A DNA stretch of 64,000 bases from Pseudomonadales bacterium. GTDB lineage: Bacteria; Pseudomonadota; Gammaproteobacteria; Pseudomonadales; Azotimanducaceae. Shown in pieces: positions 1-8,343 of this stretch (position 1 is its first letter; each line of letters opens with the position of its first letter). The translations under genes and the position numbers were made by a program. Location: the NCBI GenBank assembly GCA_041395945.1, contig JAWKZN010000001.1:992001-1056000 (forward strand). The letters run 5' to 3'. The notes below the pieces were generated by a model. The model did no database searches, had not been told where the DNA came from, and saw nothing but the letters and a program-made list of their open reading frames with translations.

Positions 1-1632
1 GAAAAAGACGCTGCGCTGGAGCGGCGCTTCCAGAAAATTCAGGTGGATGAGCCGACCCTGGAGGATACGGTCGCCATTCTGCGGGGTTTGAAAGAACGCT
101 ATGAAATCCACCATGGTGTGGATATCACGGATCCGGCCATTATCGCCGCCGCACGCCTGTCGCATCGCTACATTACGGATCGCCAGCTGCCTGACAAGGC
201 GATCGACCTGATCGATGAGGCGGCCAGTCGGATCCGTATGGAAATGGACTCCAAACCAGAGGCAATGGATCGTCTCGAGCGCCGGCTGATCCAGTACAAG
301 ATGGAAGCCGAAGCGCTCAAGCAGGAGGCGGATGATGCCAGCCGCAAGCGTCTGGAGGATCTCCATGCGGCAATTGCGGCGCTGGAGAAGGAGTACGCGG
401 ACCTCGACGAGATCTGGCAGGCTGAAAAGGCCACTCTGCGGGGTTCCCAGGAACTCAAGGAAGAGCTCGATGCTGCAAGGCTGGAGTTCGAAACTGCCCG
501 GCGTGCCGGGGACCTGACCCGGATGTCAGAACTTCAGTACGGTCGCATCCCGGAACTGGAGAAGCACCTGGCCGCGGCCTCCGCTGCGGACAGCGATACC
601 ACCCGCACACTGCTGAGAAACAGCGTCACCGAGGAAGAAATCGGCGAGGTGGTGTCGAAATGGACGGGGATACCGATCAGCAAACTGCTCGAAGGTGAGC
701 GGGAGAAACTGCTGCGTCTTGAAGCGGAACTGCATCAGCGTGTGGTGGGCCAGGAGGAGGCAGTGGGCAGCGTCGCTGACGCTGTGCGTCGCTCCCGGGC
801 AGGACTGTCGGATCCCAACCGTCCCAATGGTTCGTTCATGTTTCTTGGCCCCACCGGGGTTGGCAAAACTGAGCTGTGCAAAGCGCTCTCACAGGTGCTC
901 TTCGATTCCGAAGAAGCACTGATCCGCATCGACATGTCTGAATTCATGGAAAAGCACTCGGTAGCAAGGCTCATTGGTGCACCACCCGGTTATGTGGGGT
1001 ATGAGGAGGGCGGTTACCTGACCGAGCGGATCCGTCGTAAGCCTTACTCACTCATCCTGCTCGATGAGATTGAGAAGGCGCATCCGGATGTTTTCAATAT
1101 CCTGCTGCAGGTACTCGATGACGGTCGCCTGACCGATGGCCACGGCCGCACCGTGGACTTCCGCAACTGCGTGCTGGTGATGACATCAAACCTGGGCTCC
1201 GAGGCCATCCAGTCCCTCACCGAGCAGGGTCACCAGGAGCGCATCAAAGACACCGTACTGGGGATCGTGGGTCAGCATTTCCGTCCTGAGTTCATTAACC
1301 GGGTCGACGACATCGTTGTCTTCCATCCCCTCGACCGGGCGCAGGTGGCGGAGATCGCGAAGCTGCAGTTCGACATTCTGCAGAAGCGGCTGGCGGATCA
1401 GGACATCGAAATCACCCTGACAACCGAGGCGGTCGGCAAACTGGTGGACGAAGGGTACGACCCCGTGTACGGCGCGCGTCCGTTAAAGCGTGTCCTGCAG
1501 AAGCGCATCGAGAATCCGCTGGCCCAGAAGATACTGGCAGGTGAATTCCCGCCGGGGTGTGCGGTGGAAGTGAGCTGGGAAGATGGTGCCTTCCGCTTTG
1601 ACAGGGCGCAGCTGGCCAGTGCGGCACGCTGA
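1..1632 (+). CDS. clpB: ClpB disaggregase, C-terminal part (5' end outside window)
   Basis: This is the C-terminal 543 codons of the Hsp100 disaggregase ClpB, a hexameric cytoplasmic AAA+ ATPase that works with DnaK to rescue aggregated protein. The frame is open from base 1, so the N-terminal domain and most of the first ATPase domain lie outside. Visible parts are the end of NBD1, the coiled-coil middle domain (about codons 80-190), and NBD2 with Walker A GPTGVGKT (codons 283-290), Walker B LILLDE (Asp355, Glu356), the pore-loop segment GYVGYEEGG and the C-terminal small domain ending in the usual GARPLKR region. No damage is seen. The next gene downstream has its own LexA-type control, so clpB probably ends its own transcript. 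Confidence 0.97.
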   Translation, partial: EKDAALERRFQKIQVDEPTLEDTVAILRGLKERYEIHHGVDITDPAIIAAARLSHRYITDRQLPDKAIDLIDEAASRIRMEMDSKPEAMDRLERRLIQYKMEAEALKQEADDASRKRLEDLHAAIAALEKEYADLDEIWQAEKATLRGSQELKEELDAARLEFETARRAGDLTRMSELQYGRIPELEKHLAAASAADSDTTRTLLRNSVTEEEIGEVVSKWTGIPISKLLEGEREKLLRLEAELHQRVVGQEEAVGSVADAVRRSRAGLSDPNRPNGSFMFLGPTGVGKTELCKALSQVLFDSEEALIRIDMSEFMEKHSVARLIGAPPGYVGYEEGGYLTERIRRKPYSLILLDEIEKAHPDVFNILLQVLDDGRLTDGHGRTVDFRNCVLVMTSNLGSEAIQSLTEQGHQERIKDTVLGIVGQHFRPEFINRVDDIVVFHPLDRAQVAEIAKLQFDILQKRLADQDIEITLTTEAVGKLVDEGYDPVYGARPLKRVLQKRIENPLAQKILAGEFPPGCAVEVSWEDGAFRFDRAQLASAAR

Positions 1633-1715
1633 AAGGCATCGCGATCACCCGGGACCGGGCGGCTCCGGCAGGCCTGCAGCTGAAGCCGCGGCCGCCCGCA
1701 CCGTCTTAAACCAGC

Positions 1716-1735
1716 TATTGTATGTATATACAGTA
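1716..1735. promoter_or_regulatory. LexA (SOS) box
   Basis: TATTGTATGTATATACAGTA matches the enterobacterial consensus TACTGTATATATATACAGTA at 18 of 20 positions. The core is TTGT-N8-ACAG with the correct 8-base spacer (1718-1733). It lies 17 bases before the ATG at 1753. It overlaps two possible promoter elements: a -35-like TTGTAT (1718-1723) paired with TAGACT (1740-1745), or a TATATA -10 (1725-1730). LexA bound here would block the downstream small gene. It is the only strong LexA-like box I noticed in the window. Confidence 0.85.
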
Positions 1736-1752
1736 GTGCTAGACTGGCGCAA

Positions 1753-2094
1753 ATGGTCACCATGACTGACAAGCCGGCTGATCCGACCGGCACCCGCATG
1801 GACAGGAAGCCAAACGGGAACCCGGACGGGAAACGGCAATCCTCGCTCCCCCTGTTCGATGATCCCCTGATGGCGGTAATTCCGGCGGCAACTCCGGCTC
1901 CAGGCTCGGTGAAAACCGGATCGCGCAGGCGCACAGACAATGCCCAGGCGGAAAACGGCCACCTGCTGGAAGCCCGGCGTCTCGCGCGGCGGATGCGCCG
2001 TCTCAGGAACCAGCGGGACGAACAGACCCGTACCGGGCAGGCCATCTGCCATCACCTCAAGGCCATGCTCACGGAGTCCCGGCCCCCTAACTGA
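1753..2094 (+). CDS. Small SOS-type protein with a candidate beta-clamp-binding motif
   Basis: A 113-residue protein of no family I recognise. Residues 29-35 read QSSLPLF, which fits the QxxLPLF form of the beta sliding-clamp-binding motif seen in translesion polymerases, Hda and related clamp clients. The N-terminus is polar and probably disordered. Residues about 57-95 are rich in Arg and Lys (RRLARRMRRLRNQR), which suggests a basic helix able to bind DNA or protein. The gene starts 17 bases after a strong LexA box, so it should be DNA-damage inducible. Starts at 1753, 1762 (Met4) or 1798 (Met16) are all possible and keep the motif; no clear ribosome site separates them. Function is unknown. 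A clamp-directed SOS factor is inference from motif plus LexA box. Confidence 0.6.
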   Translation: MVTMTDKPADPTGTRMDRKPNGNPDGKRQSSLPLFDDPLMAVIPAATPAPGSVKTGSRRRTDNAQAENGHLLEARRLARRMRRLRNQRDEQTRTGQAICHHLKAMLTESRPPN

Positions 2095-2223
2095 GCCCGC
2101 TGGTCCATGTCAGCGGCCTGCAGTCAACTTGTCGCTGTCCCGTGAAACGTGTTCAATTTGCGATCCCTTCGCTGGCGCCCACTGGCCACATCATTAGGAT
2201 TCGCAGGTCGAAAGCTGAACCAC

Positions 2224-3066
2224 ATGCCCATGATCAAAAAATGCCTTTTCCCGGTTGCCGGCTATGGCACCCGGTTCCTCCCGGCAACCAAGGCCATGCC
2301 GAAGGAGATGCTCCCGATTCTCGACAAGCCGCTTGTGCAGTATGGCGTCGAAGAAGCGGTACAGGCGGGCCTGACAGAAATCGGCTTCGTCACCGGTCGT
2401 GGCAAGCGCGCCATCGAAGATCATTTCGACGTGAGCTACGAGCTCGAGCACCAGATCGCCGGGACCGGCAAGGAAAAGGCCCTGGATGGTATCCGGGATC
2501 TCATCAACGCCTGCACCTTCTCCTACACCCGGCAGATCAACATGAGTGGTCTGGGTGATGCGGTTCTCAAAGGTCGGACGCTCGTCGGCGACGAGGCTTT
2601 CGGCGTGGTACTGGCAGACGACCTCTGCCTGGGACCGGGCCCTGATGATGGCGTACTCCGGCAGATGGTCGGACTCTATAATCAGTTCCGCTGCAGCATC
2701 GTGGCCATTGAAGAAGTCCCTGCTGATCAGACTCAGTCCTACGGGGTGATTGCCGGTGAGGCAATGAGTGATCGGCTGTTCCGGGTCACGGATATGGTCG
2801 AGAAACCGGCACCTGACAAAGCGCCCAGCAATCTGGCGATCATTGGCCGTTACATTCTCACACCGGACATCTTCGACATTCTCGCCAGCACCCAGCCAGG
2901 TAAGAATGGCGAATTGCAGATTACCGATGCACTGCTTACCCAGGCGAAGCAGGGGTGCGTAATCGCATACAAGTTCAAGGGGCGGCGTTTTGACTGCGGT
3001 TCGGTGGGCGGTTTCGTTGACGCCACCAACTATTTCTATCAGCGCAAGTACGGAAAAGGCTGTTAG
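2224..3066 (+). CDS. galU: UTP-glucose-1-phosphate uridylyltransferase
   Basis: GalU makes UDP-glucose from UTP and glucose-1-phosphate in the cytoplasm, feeding LPS, capsule and osmoprotectant glycan synthesis. The nucleotidyltransferase signature VAGYGTRFLPATKAMPKEM lies at residues 11-29, followed by the conserved VLADD and VEKP elements. The length of 280 residues is normal for bacterial GalU. The frame stays open upstream to 2149, but family alignment favours Met at 2224 or 2230. The next gene begins one base after this stop, so the two are probably co-transcribed. The 129 bases before galU show no strong promoter. Confidence 0.95.
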   Translation: MPMIKKCLFPVAGYGTRFLPATKAMPKEMLPILDKPLVQYGVEEAVQAGLTEIGFVTGRGKRAIEDHFDVSYELEHQIAGTGKEKALDGIRDLINACTFSYTRQINMSGLGDAVLKGRTLVGDEAFGVVLADDLCLGPGPDDGVLRQMVGLYNQFRCSIVAIEEVPADQTQSYGVIAGEAMSDRLFRVTDMVEKPAPDKAPSNLAIIGRYILTPDIFDILASTQPGKNGELQITDALLTQAKQGCVIAYKFKGRRFDCGSVGGFVDATNYFYQRKYGKGC

Positions 3067-3067
3067 T

Positions 3068-4234
3068 TTGCAATCTGCCCAGGACATCGCTCTGGCTGAC
3101 ATCCTCGCTCGGCCCACCCGGGCCAGAGTGCTTGATACTCCGATTCCGATTGACGCTCTGCCGACACCCGCGCTGCTGCTAGATGAGGCGCGTTTCGAAC
3201 GCAATGTCTCGAAAATGGCCCGCTATCTCAACGGCAGGAACAAGGGTTTCCGGCCCCATGCGAAGACCCACAAATGCCCGCTGATTTCCGCCCGTCAGAT
3301 GGCGGCAGGTGCTGTGGGTGTCTGCGCTGCGAAGGTCTCGGAAGCGGCCGTACTCGTTCACGCGGGTATCAGTGATGTGCTGATCACCTCACCGATCGTC
3401 TCGGCACAGAAGGCGGAACTGATTGCCGACCTTGCTCGCAGAGCACGCGTGGATATCGTTGTGGATTCAAATGACGGCCTGGATGTACTGCTGGATGCGT
3501 TACCTGCACAGGCACAGCTCGGCGTGCTGATCGACGTCGATGTCAGCATGGGTCGGACGGGTACCCGCTCCGAGGCTCGGATGCTCGAACTGGCGACGAG
3601 GATCAGCGACGACCCCAGGACCAGATTCCGGGGAATACAGCACTACGCCGGTCAGGTGATGCATATCGAAGGCTATGCGGCCCGCCGGGAACGATCCCTC
3701 ACACTCTGGGAGTCCGTTGCCGGATCGGTAGCGCTGCTGACCCGGGAAGGTTTTCCCTGCGAGGTGGTTACCGGCGCGGGCACCGGCACCTACAACATCG
3801 ACAGTGATGTGGAGGTGATAACCGATCTGCAGGTGGGCAGCTATATCTTCATGGATCAGGAATACCTTCTGATCGGCGGGGCGGAGAGCGAGCGCTTCGA
3901 CGATTTCGAAGTGGCACTGTCGGTGGCTTCTTCCGCCATCAGTCAGCCGCTGCCGACAGCGATTACTGTGGATGGCGGGTTCAAGGCATTTGCCTCTGAT
4001 TCGGTTAATCCTGAACCCATGGATCTGGCCGGAGCCCGCTTCCGGTTCGGTGGTGACGAGCATGGCATACTGCTGCTCGAGAAAGGCACTCAGCAGCCGC
4101 TGCTGGGCAGCGTGCAACGATTTGTGACCCCCCATTGTGATCCGACTGTCAATCTGTACGATGCCTACTGGGTGCATCGCGATGGTATGGTGCACGCCCA
4201 GTGGCCTGTCGCGGCCCGGGGCTGTTCCTGGTAG
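3068..4234 (+). CDS. DSD1-family PLP enzyme (D-threonine aldolase / D-serine dehydratase like)
   Basis: A fold-type III (alanine-racemase-like) PLP enzyme of about 388 residues. The PLP-binding lysine is in RPHAKTHK (Lys66 from the TTG start at 3068). The C-terminal domain carries HCDPTVNLYD (His356, Cys357, Asp358), where this family binds a divalent metal. His-x-Asp is the D-threonine-aldolase arrangement, whereas D-serine dehydratases use His-x-Cys, so aldolase-type activity on D-beta-hydroxy amino acids is the better guess. The TTG lies one base after the galU stop; a GTG at 3128 (368 residues) is an alternative. Substrate is inferred, not certain. Confidence 0.8.
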   Translation: MQSAQDIALADILARPTRARVLDTPIPIDALPTPALLLDEARFERNVSKMARYLNGRNKGFRPHAKTHKCPLISARQMAAGAVGVCAAKVSEAAVLVHAGISDVLITSPIVSAQKAELIADLARRARVDIVVDSNDGLDVLLDALPAQAQLGVLIDVDVSMGRTGTRSEARMLELATRISDDPRTRFRGIQHYAGQVMHIEGYAARRERSLTLWESVAGSVALLTREGFPCEVVTGAGTGTYNIDSDVEVITDLQVGSYIFMDQEYLLIGGAESERFDDFEVALSVASSAISQPLPTAITVDGGFKAFASDSVNPEPMDLAGARFRFGGDEHGILLLEKGTQQPLLGSVQRFVTPHCDPTVNLYDAYWVHRDGMVHAQWPVAARGCSW

Positions 4235-4259
4235 GCGCAGGTGCGGTTTATCTGCGGAT

Positions 4260-4341
4260 TCCGCATGCGGATGCAGGGGACACAGCAAAGGCAGATCGAC
4301 TGGATGTCGATCCTGAACCGAAGGCCCGCTGCCACAGCGGG
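4260..4341. other. Cluster of three perfect dyads before exbB
   Basis: Three perfect inverted repeats lie in the 175-base spacer. They are the 12-bp palindrome TCCGCATGCGGA (4260-4271), GATCGAC-5 nt-GTCGATC (4294-4312) and CCCGCTG-3 nt-CAGCGGG (4325-4341). None is followed directly by a T-run, so they are not classical terminators. They may form a structured exbB leader or mark the end of the galU transcript. Confidence 0.45.
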
Positions 4342-4409
4342 TTGGAGAGAAGACGCAGCGCCGAATCGTACTCGAACGCATCGTACTTAAAGAAGATGGA
4401 GATTTTTTA

Positions 4410-5033
4410 GTGCTTGAGATCGTGCAGTCCGGTGGCTGGCTGATGGTGCCGATTCTGTTGTGCAGTATCGTTGCGGCCGCCATCAGCGTTGAGCGTCTGT
4501 GGACGCTGCAGCGTTCCCGTATCACCCCTAAGAATCTGCTTGCTCAGATCTGGAGCGCAGTACGCAGCGAAGGTCTGGACTCCCAGAAGCTTCGTGAACT
4601 CAGGGCAAACAGCCCGCTGGGTCAGATTCTGGCAGCGGGGGTTGGCAATGCCAGGCGCGGCAGGGACGTGATGAAGGAGGCCATGGTGGAGGCCGCCAGT
4701 CAGGTAGGCCACGATCTGGAACGGTATCTGACATCGCTGGGTATCATCGCTTCCATCTCACCACTGCTCGGTCTGCTGGGAACGGTGGTCGGCATGATCA
4801 AAGTTTTTACCGCACTGATGCTCGAGGGTGCCGGAAACGCCAATGTTCTGGCAGGCGGGATCTCCCAGGCTCTGATCACCACAGCCGCCGGCCTTTCTGT
4901 CGCTATTCCTGCGCTGATGTTCCATCGCTTTTTTCTCCGGCGCATCGATGAACTGATGGTGACCATGGAGCAGGAGGCTGGCAAGCTGGTGGAGATGCTG
5001 CAGGGTGAACAGGGTGAGGAACCACGCCTGTGA
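4410..5033 (+). CDS. exbB: ExbB/TolQ-type proton channel subunit
   Basis: A 207-residue inner-membrane protein of the MotA/TolQ/ExbB family, which with ExbD uses the proton gradient to drive envelope machines. Hydrophobic segments fall near residues 10-28, 110-135 and 150-175, with the family signature PLLGLLGTVVGMI before the second. Start is GTG at 4410 behind a weak GGAG. The stop overlaps the GTG of exbD. No TonB is encoded nearby. In Pseudomonas a similar exbB-exbD pair also sits directly before the lipid A genes, so an envelope role coupled to LPS export is plausible but unproven. A second, TonB-linked ExbB occurs at 48493. Confidence 0.9.
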   Translation: MLEIVQSGGWLMVPILLCSIVAAAISVERLWTLQRSRITPKNLLAQIWSAVRSEGLDSQKLRELRANSPLGQILAAGVGNARRGRDVMKEAMVEAASQVGHDLERYLTSLGIIASISPLLGLLGTVVGMIKVFTALMLEGAGNANVLAGGISQALITTAAGLSVAIPALMFHRFFLRRIDELMVTMEQEAGKLVEMLQGEQGEEPRL

Positions 5034-5455
5034 AATTTGCGCGGCGAGGGCGGCAGGAAGCGACTGTCGAACTGACACCGCTGATCGACGTGGTGTTCCT
5101 GCTGCTCATTTTTTTCATGGTATCTACCACGTTTATCCGCGAAACCCAGTTGAAAATTGATCTGCCGGAAGCCGCCGGTGAGCTTCAGGAGATCGAAGAT
5201 GATGTCATCGAGATCACAGTGGATCGCCTGGGTGACTATGCGGTCAATGATCGACTGCTTGTGAACAACGACATCCGCACGCTCATCAGAGCACTGGAGG
5301 ATGCGCAGAAGCATCACTCCGGCAGCTCTTCCCGGCTCATCGTGACTGCGGATGCAAATGCGACGCATCAGGCTGTGGTTCGTGCGATGGACGCCGCCGG
5401 CAAGGTTGGTATCAGCCGAATCAGTATCACTACTCAGCAACCAGCAGAAGAGTGA
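5030..5455 (+). CDS. exbD: ExbD/TolR-type proton channel subunit
   Basis: A 141-residue bitopic membrane protein. A short cytoplasmic tail is followed by one transmembrane helix starting at LTPLIDVVFLLLIFFM, with the essential proton-path Asp at residue 20, and then a periplasmic domain. It partners the ExbB-like protein encoded just upstream. The GTG start overlaps the exbB stop by four bases (GTGA), and its own TGA overlaps the GTG of the MsbA-LpxK gene in the same way. This indicates tight translational coupling through exbB-exbD-msbA/lpxK-kdsB. Confidence 0.92.
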   Translation: MKFARRGRQEATVELTPLIDVVFLLLIFFMVSTTFIRETQLKIDLPEAAGELQEIEDDVIEITVDRLGDYAVNDRLLVNNDIRTLIRALEDAQKHHSGSSSRLIVTADANATHQAVVRAMDAAGKVGISRISITTQQPAEE

Positions 5456-8343
5456 TCGAAGCGGACAAGCAGGAGACCTCCGAGGCGCAGGATCCTGCGC
5501 TGATCGACCCCACTCCCAGGGAAACCTGGCAGACCTACAAGCGCCTGCTGGGATACGTGAAACCCGACTGGTTCATCTTCCTCATCGCAGTCATCGGATT
5601 CCAGATGGGCAATGCGGCGGAAGCCTATTTTGTAAAGATGTTCGGCGATCTCATCGACAGCTGGCCGACAACGGCGATGCTCATACCCATGATGATGTTC
5701 GTAGCGGCGCTGGGCCGGGGTATCGGTGACATCATCGGTGAACTGCTGCTGAGTCGGATTTCCTTCAACGTCGTGCACACTCTGCGCACCCAGCTTTTCG
5801 ATCAGTTTCTGCAGCTGCCCAGCGCATTCTTCGATGCCAGTTCCCAGGGCCATCTGGTCTCCCGTATTACGTTCAATGTTGCTCAACTGCGCGACACCGG
5901 CACTGAAGCGCTGAAATCCATCGTCCAGGATGGTGGCAAGCTGATCGTGTATTTCGGAGCCATGCTGTATCTGAGCTGGAAGCTCACACTGATATTCGCG
6001 GCAACGGCACCCATAGTCGCCGTGGTGGTGGCCTATGCGAGTCGCAGATTCCGTCGCATCTCCACGAGGATCCAGAATTCCATGGGGGATGTCACTCATG
6101 TCGCCTCCGAGACGGTAACCGGCTATCGGGTAGTGAGGATCTTCGGAGGCGAAGCCTATGAAAAGGACCGGTTCCACCGATCCAGCCACTATAACCGGCG
6201 ACAGAATCTGAAGATGGTGGCAACCAAGGTGACCAGCACCCAGGTCATTCAGATCTTCATAGCAGTCGCGCTTTCACTGCTGATTGCATTGCTCTTCCAG
6301 CCCAACATCGGCGGCCATCTCAGTACCGGCGAGGTGGTGACTTTCCTGGGTCTGGCTGGTCTGCTGGCGAATCCGATCAAGAAGCTGACCGAGGTGAACG
6401 CCAGGCTGCAGCGTGGACTGGCAGCGGCACGGGATGTCTTCGGACAGCTCGATCAGACTCCCGAATCCGACCGTGGCAGTTATGAGGCGGACCGGGTGCA
6501 GGGCCGCATCGAGTTCCGCAATGTGAGTTTCGCCTATCAGAACAGCAAAGGACCCGTGCTGCGCGATCTCAACGTGATGATCGAACCGGGGCAGACCGTG
6601 GCCCTGGTGGGTCGATCGGGGAGCGGTAAGTCCACGCTGGCGAGCCTGATCCCGCGCTTCTACGAGCCCCAGCATGGCCAGATACTGCTCGATGGCCGGC
6701 CTGTCCAGGATTACACCCTGTCCTCTCTGCGCAGGCAGATCGCTCTAGTCACCCAGCAGGTGACGCTCTTCAATGACACACTGCTGAACAACATAGCCTA
6801 TGGCGGCCTGGCCGGTGCCAGCGAATCGGAGATTTCCGAGGCGGTACGCCGTGCTCACGCGGACAACTTCGTCGAGGATCTGCCTGAGGGGCTGCAGACA
6901 GTTGTCGGTGACAACGGTGTACTGCTTTCCGGCGGACAGCGGCAGCGGGTAGCCATCGCCCGGGCGCTGCTCAAGGATGCCCCGGTGCTGATCCTCGATG
7001 AAGCAACATCCGCTCTCGACAATACTTCGGAAAGATATATTCAGGCGGCTCTGGACGAAGTCATGCGTGGTCGAACCACACTGGTGATTGCCCACCGGCT
7101 GTCGACGATTGAGAAAGCCGACGTGATTCTGGTGATGCAGGACGGGCGGATCGTGGAAGTGGGCCCCCACGCCCGGTTGCTGGAACAGAAAGGCCTCTAC
7201 GCCGAACTCTACAACGCGCAATTCGAAGACGAAGCGGTTACCGCTGCGAAAGACAGGAGTTCGCCTGCCGCAGAGCCACCAGAGAGGCGCCGGATCACCC
7301 GGCTGCCGGAATTCGAACCACGCTTCTCACCTCTGGTACGCGCCTGGTACTCCCAGTCGCGCTGGCCCCACCTCCTGCGACCGGCAGCCTGGCTTTTTCA
7401 GCGGCTGGCCAGCCGTCGACGTATGCGCTATCTCACCGGGAAACGGGAACGCTGGCGCGCTCCGGTTCCCGTTATCGTCGTCGGTAACATCACCGCCGGA
7501 GGCACAGGGAAAACGCCTTTTACCATCTGGCTGGTGAACCAGCTGCGGGACATGGGATTTACCCCGGGCATTGTTTCGCGTGGCTACGGTGGGTCGGCAA
7601 AAGGTCCGCTGCTGGTGACTTCGACCACGGCAGCTGCCGAGGCGGGTGATGAAGCGCCGTTGCTGGCGGCGCGAACCGGTGCCCCCGTGTACGTCTGTGC
7701 TGATCGTGTCGCGGCCGCGAAGTCCCTGCTGACGGAATCCGGCTGTGACATCGTCGTCGCCGACGACGGCCTGCAGCACTATGCGCTGGCACGGGATGTC
7801 GAGATCGCCATTGTCGATGGCTACCGGGGGGTCGGCAATGGTCTGTCATTACCGGCCGGCCCCCTGCGGGAGCCGGTCCGCCGGCTGCAGTCCGTGGACT
7901 GGGTGGTGAGTAATGGCCGCAGATCGGGCCTGCATGACTCAGAGCTGCTCATGCAGGTGCTTGCGCTGCGCTTCGTGCAGGTGGCACCGCAAGGTGGCGC
8001 TGTTGCCTGCGAGGAGTTCCTGCAGCGACATACCGTCGTGAATGCGCTTGCAGGGGTAGGAAACCCGGCTCGATTTGCTCAGACGCTTCTGGAACTGGGG
8101 CTGGATCCGCTGCTCACCGCCTATGCAGACCATCACAGATTCGATGGTTCGGAACTCGAATTCGACAACGACTATCCCATCATCTGCACGGAGAAAGACG
8201 CGACCAAGCTCAGAGAACTGTCTCACCTTCCCGAAAATCTGTTCTATCTCGAGATCGATGTCAGTATCGAAGATGGATCCGGGGGGGCAGGCGAAGCTGC
8301 CCTGAGAGCACTCCTGAACGGACATGGAATACTGCAGAAGTGA
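5452..8343 (+). CDS. msbA-lpxK: MsbA lipid A flippase fused to LpxK lipid A 4'-kinase
   Basis: One uninterrupted 963-codon frame encodes two normally separate lipid A proteins. Residues 1 to about 595 form a full MsbA half-transporter: six-helix membrane domain, Walker A GRSGSGKST (from about 386), signature LSGGQ (492-496) and Walker B LILDE (Asp516). Residues about 615-963 form a full-length LpxK, with the N-terminal membrane-associated helix region, P-loop GNITAGGTGKTP (678-689) and the DDGLQH motif near 770. LpxK phosphorylates the tetraacyl disaccharide to lipid IVA at the inner leaflet; MsbA flips finished lipid A-core outward. A polar 20-25 residue linker joins them. No ATG or GTG between residues 590 and 654 could start an intact LpxK. 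The GTG start overlaps the exbD stop and the TGA overlaps the kdsB GTG. Confidence 0.93.
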   Translation: MIEADKQETSEAQDPALIDPTPRETWQTYKRLLGYVKPDWFIFLIAVIGFQMGNAAEAYFVKMFGDLIDSWPTTAMLIPMMMFVAALGRGIGDIIGELLLSRISFNVVHTLRTQLFDQFLQLPSAFFDASSQGHLVSRITFNVAQLRDTGTEALKSIVQDGGKLIVYFGAMLYLSWKLTLIFAATAPIVAVVVAYASRRFRRISTRIQNSMGDVTHVASETVTGYRVVRIFGGEAYEKDRFHRSSHYNRRQNLKMVATKVTSTQVIQIFIAVALSLLIALLFQPNIGGHLSTGEVVTFLGLAGLLANPIKKLTEVNARLQRGLAAARDVFGQLDQTPESDRGSYEADRVQGRIEFRNVSFAYQNSKGPVLRDLNVMIEPGQTVALVGRSGSGKSTLASLIPRFYEPQHGQILLDGRPVQDYTLSSLRRQIALVTQQVTLFNDTLLNNIAYGGLAGASESEISEAVRRAHADNFVEDLPEGLQTVVGDNGVLLSGGQRQRVAIARALLKDAPVLILDEATSALDNTSERYIQAALDEVMRGRTTLVIAHRLSTIEKADVILVMQDGRIVEVGPHARLLEQKGLYAELYNAQFEDEAVTAAKDRSSPAAEPPERRRITRLPEFEPRFSPLVRAWYSQSRWPHLLRPAAWLFQRLASRRRMRYLTGKRERWRAPVPVIVVGNITAGGTGKTPFTIWLVNQLRDMGFTPGIVSRGYGGSAKGPLLVTSTTAAAEAGDEAPLLAARTGAPVYVCADRVAAAKSLLTESGCDIVVADDGLQHYALARDVEIAIVDGYRGVGNGLSLPAGPLREPVRRLQSVDWVVSNGRRSGLHDSELLMQVLALRFVQVAPQGGAVACEEFLQRHTVVNALAGVGNPARFAQTLLELGLDPLLTAYADHHRFDGSELEFDNDYPIICTEKDATKLRELSHLPENLFYLEIDVSIEDGSGGAGEAALRALLNGHGILQK

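Noticed and set aside
1398..2045. 215-residue minus-strand frame over the clpB end and SOS gene
   Set aside because: It runs antisense to conserved clpB codons and to the LexA-boxed gene, and has no family likeness.
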